From assembly GCA_011523115.1 (NCBI GenBank), contig WTHO01000217.1, positions 1 through 5,357 of the forward strand: DNA of 5,357 nt. The letters are read 5' to 3'. The notes beneath the pieces are model-generated. The model was not told the DNA's origin, did no database searches, and saw only the letters and a list, made by a program, of their open reading frames with translations. The position numbers and the translations under genes are program-made. Source of the stretch: Halieaceae bacterium (GTDB taxonomy: Bacteria > Pseudomonadota > Gammaproteobacteria > Pseudomonadales > Halieaceae). Positions 4,952 to 5,357 of this stretch are shown here, piece by piece (the first letter of the stretch is position 1; each line of letters starts with the position of its first letter).

Positions 4952-5357
4952 ATGGCCAGTCGAAAAACAGCAGCCAAAAAAGCGCCCGCCAAGAAAAAAG
5001 CCGCCGCTAAAAAAGCACCTGCCAAGAAAAAAGCCGTCGCCAAAAAAGCACCCGCCAAGAAAAAGGCCGTCGCTAAAAAAGCACCCGCCAAGAAAAAAGC
5101 AGTCGCCAAAAAAGCGCCCGCCAAGAAAAAAGCAGTCGCCAAAAAAGCGCCCGCCAAGAAAAAAGCAGTAGCCAAAAAAGCACCCGCCAAGAAAAAGGCA
5201 GTAGCTAAAAAAGTAGCCAAGAAGAAAAGCCCGGCAAAACTGGCGCGGGCCGTAGGCGAGCTACAGAAATTCGACGACTTCAAGCCCTACAAGCCCGGCC
5301 GCGGCGAGAGCTACATGAACGACGAGCAGATCGAGCACTTCCGAGGGATTCTGCTCA
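4952..5357 (+). CDS. dksA: DksA-like RNA polymerase-binding regulator with an H1-like Lys/Ala/Pro repeat tail, N-terminal part (cut by window edge)
   Basis: The visible 135 codons run off the right edge. Residues 1-7 are MASRKTA. Residues 8-84 are seven tandem copies of [11 protein letters not shown] (the first ends in A), followed by a broken copy, [12 protein letters not shown], to residue 96. About 41 lysines fall in the first 92 residues, as in bacterial histone H1-like and AlgP-type tails. Then [15 protein letters not shown] and IEHFRGIL (residues 112-134) align with PYQEKPGEEYMNEAQ and LAHFRRIL of E. coli DksA, the segment leading into the coiled coil that enters the RNA polymerase secondary channel and works with ppGpp. 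The coiled-coil tip (DxxDxA) and the zinc finger would lie beyond the window. E. coli DksA has only about 30 residues before this segment, so the extension is large. Linkage to sfsA, also the E. coli neighbour of dksA, supports the assignment. If the rest did not match, a histone-like protein would be the alternative. Confidence 0.85.
   Translation, partial: MASRKTAAKKAPAKKKAAAKKAPAKKKAVAKKAPAKKKAVAKKAPAKKKAVAKKAPAKKKAVAKKAPAKKKAVAKKAPAKKKAVAKKVAKKKSPAKLARAVGELQKFDDFKPYKPGRGESYMNDEQIEHFRGILL
4973..5203 (+). repeat. Seven tandem 33-bp repeats encoding [11 protein letters not shown]
   Basis: Units begin at 4973, 5006, 5039, 5072, 5105, 5138 and 5171, each exactly 33 bases, with a degenerate eighth beginning at 5204. 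Units 5 and 6 differ by one base. Across the seven units variation is confined to third codon positions, except the last codon of unit 1 (GCC, alanine) against GTC or GTA (valine) elsewhere. The array is in frame throughout, so gain or loss of units would change tail length without a frameshift. Confidence 0.95.

Noticed and set aside
4973..5203. The regular 33-bp array considered as a CRISPR array or as replication-origin iterons.
   Set aside because: There are no spacers between units, the repeats are coding and in frame, and variation falls at third codon positions, so protein-coding repetition explains them.
4973..5230. Many A6-G runs in the repeats suggested programmed -1 frameshifting of the A-AAA-AAG kind.
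   Set aside because: The runs sit mostly in the phase AAA-AAA-G, not the slippery phase, and the zero frame continues into a sensible DksA domain. Occasional transcriptional slippage is possible but nothing shows it is used.
4798..5283. A long minus-strand open frame opposite the 33-bp repeats, reading as repeated hydrophobic [11 protein letters not shown] units that mimic a membrane protein.
   Set aside because: It is the antisense reading of the Lys/Ala/Pro repeat, where Lys codons read as Phe/Leu. The plus frame has a ribosome binding site, synonymous-only variation and a continuation into the DksA domain, so the minus frame is a shadow.

Overview
The window looks like chromosomal housekeeping DNA of a free-living gammaproteobacterium with moderately high GC. 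The evidence is an Mpl-type peptidoglycan recycling ligase, an SfsA next to a DksA-like gene, and a pyrophosphate-type phosphofructokinase. Marine groups such as the OM60/NOR5 (Halieaceae) relatives are a reasonable guess, but the sequence alone does not prove it. I see no insertion sequence, phage gene, CRISPR array, tRNA or rRNA.

Layout. On the minus strand, reading leftward from about 1969, mpl (593-1969) is followed after a 2-base gap by the first 196 codons of an MMPL/RND-type membrane exporter, which runs off the left edge. Diverging from mpl, a PPi-type 6-phosphofructokinase gene (2071-3330, plus strand) is separated from it by 101 bases. It converges on a second minus-strand pair, sfsA (4077-4784) followed by an M15-family D,D-carboxypeptidase-like gene (3379-4080). 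These two overlap by an ATGA start/stop junction. A short perfect hairpin lies at the convergent junction. To the right, a 167-base divergent intergenic region separates sfsA from a plus-strand gene (4952 onward, cut by the right edge).

The rightmost gene is the most interesting. Its C-terminal visible part matches the start of the DksA coiled-coil domain. It is preceded by an approximately 110-residue extension dominated by seven near-perfect copies of an 11-residue Ala/Lys/Pro repeat, encoded by a 33-bp tandem DNA repeat. This resembles the tails of bacterial histone H1-like proteins. A transcription factor that binds the RNA polymerase secondary channel, carrying a strongly basic, nucleic-acid-binding-like tail, is unusual compared with enterobacterial DksA.

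Functional themes. Two genes concern peptidoglycan: mpl re-attaches recycled tripeptide to UDP-MurNAc, and the M15 protein probably cleaves D-Ala-D-Ala or a related bond. The phosphofructokinase carries the residues that mark pyrophosphate rather than ATP use, pointing to a reversible, PPi-saving glycolytic step. The mpl-exporter and sfsA-M15 pairs are probably translationally coupled. Several gene starts need correcting from the longest open frame: mpl most likely begins at a TTG with a good ribosome binding site, and the phosphofructokinase and sfsA begin at internal ATGs.
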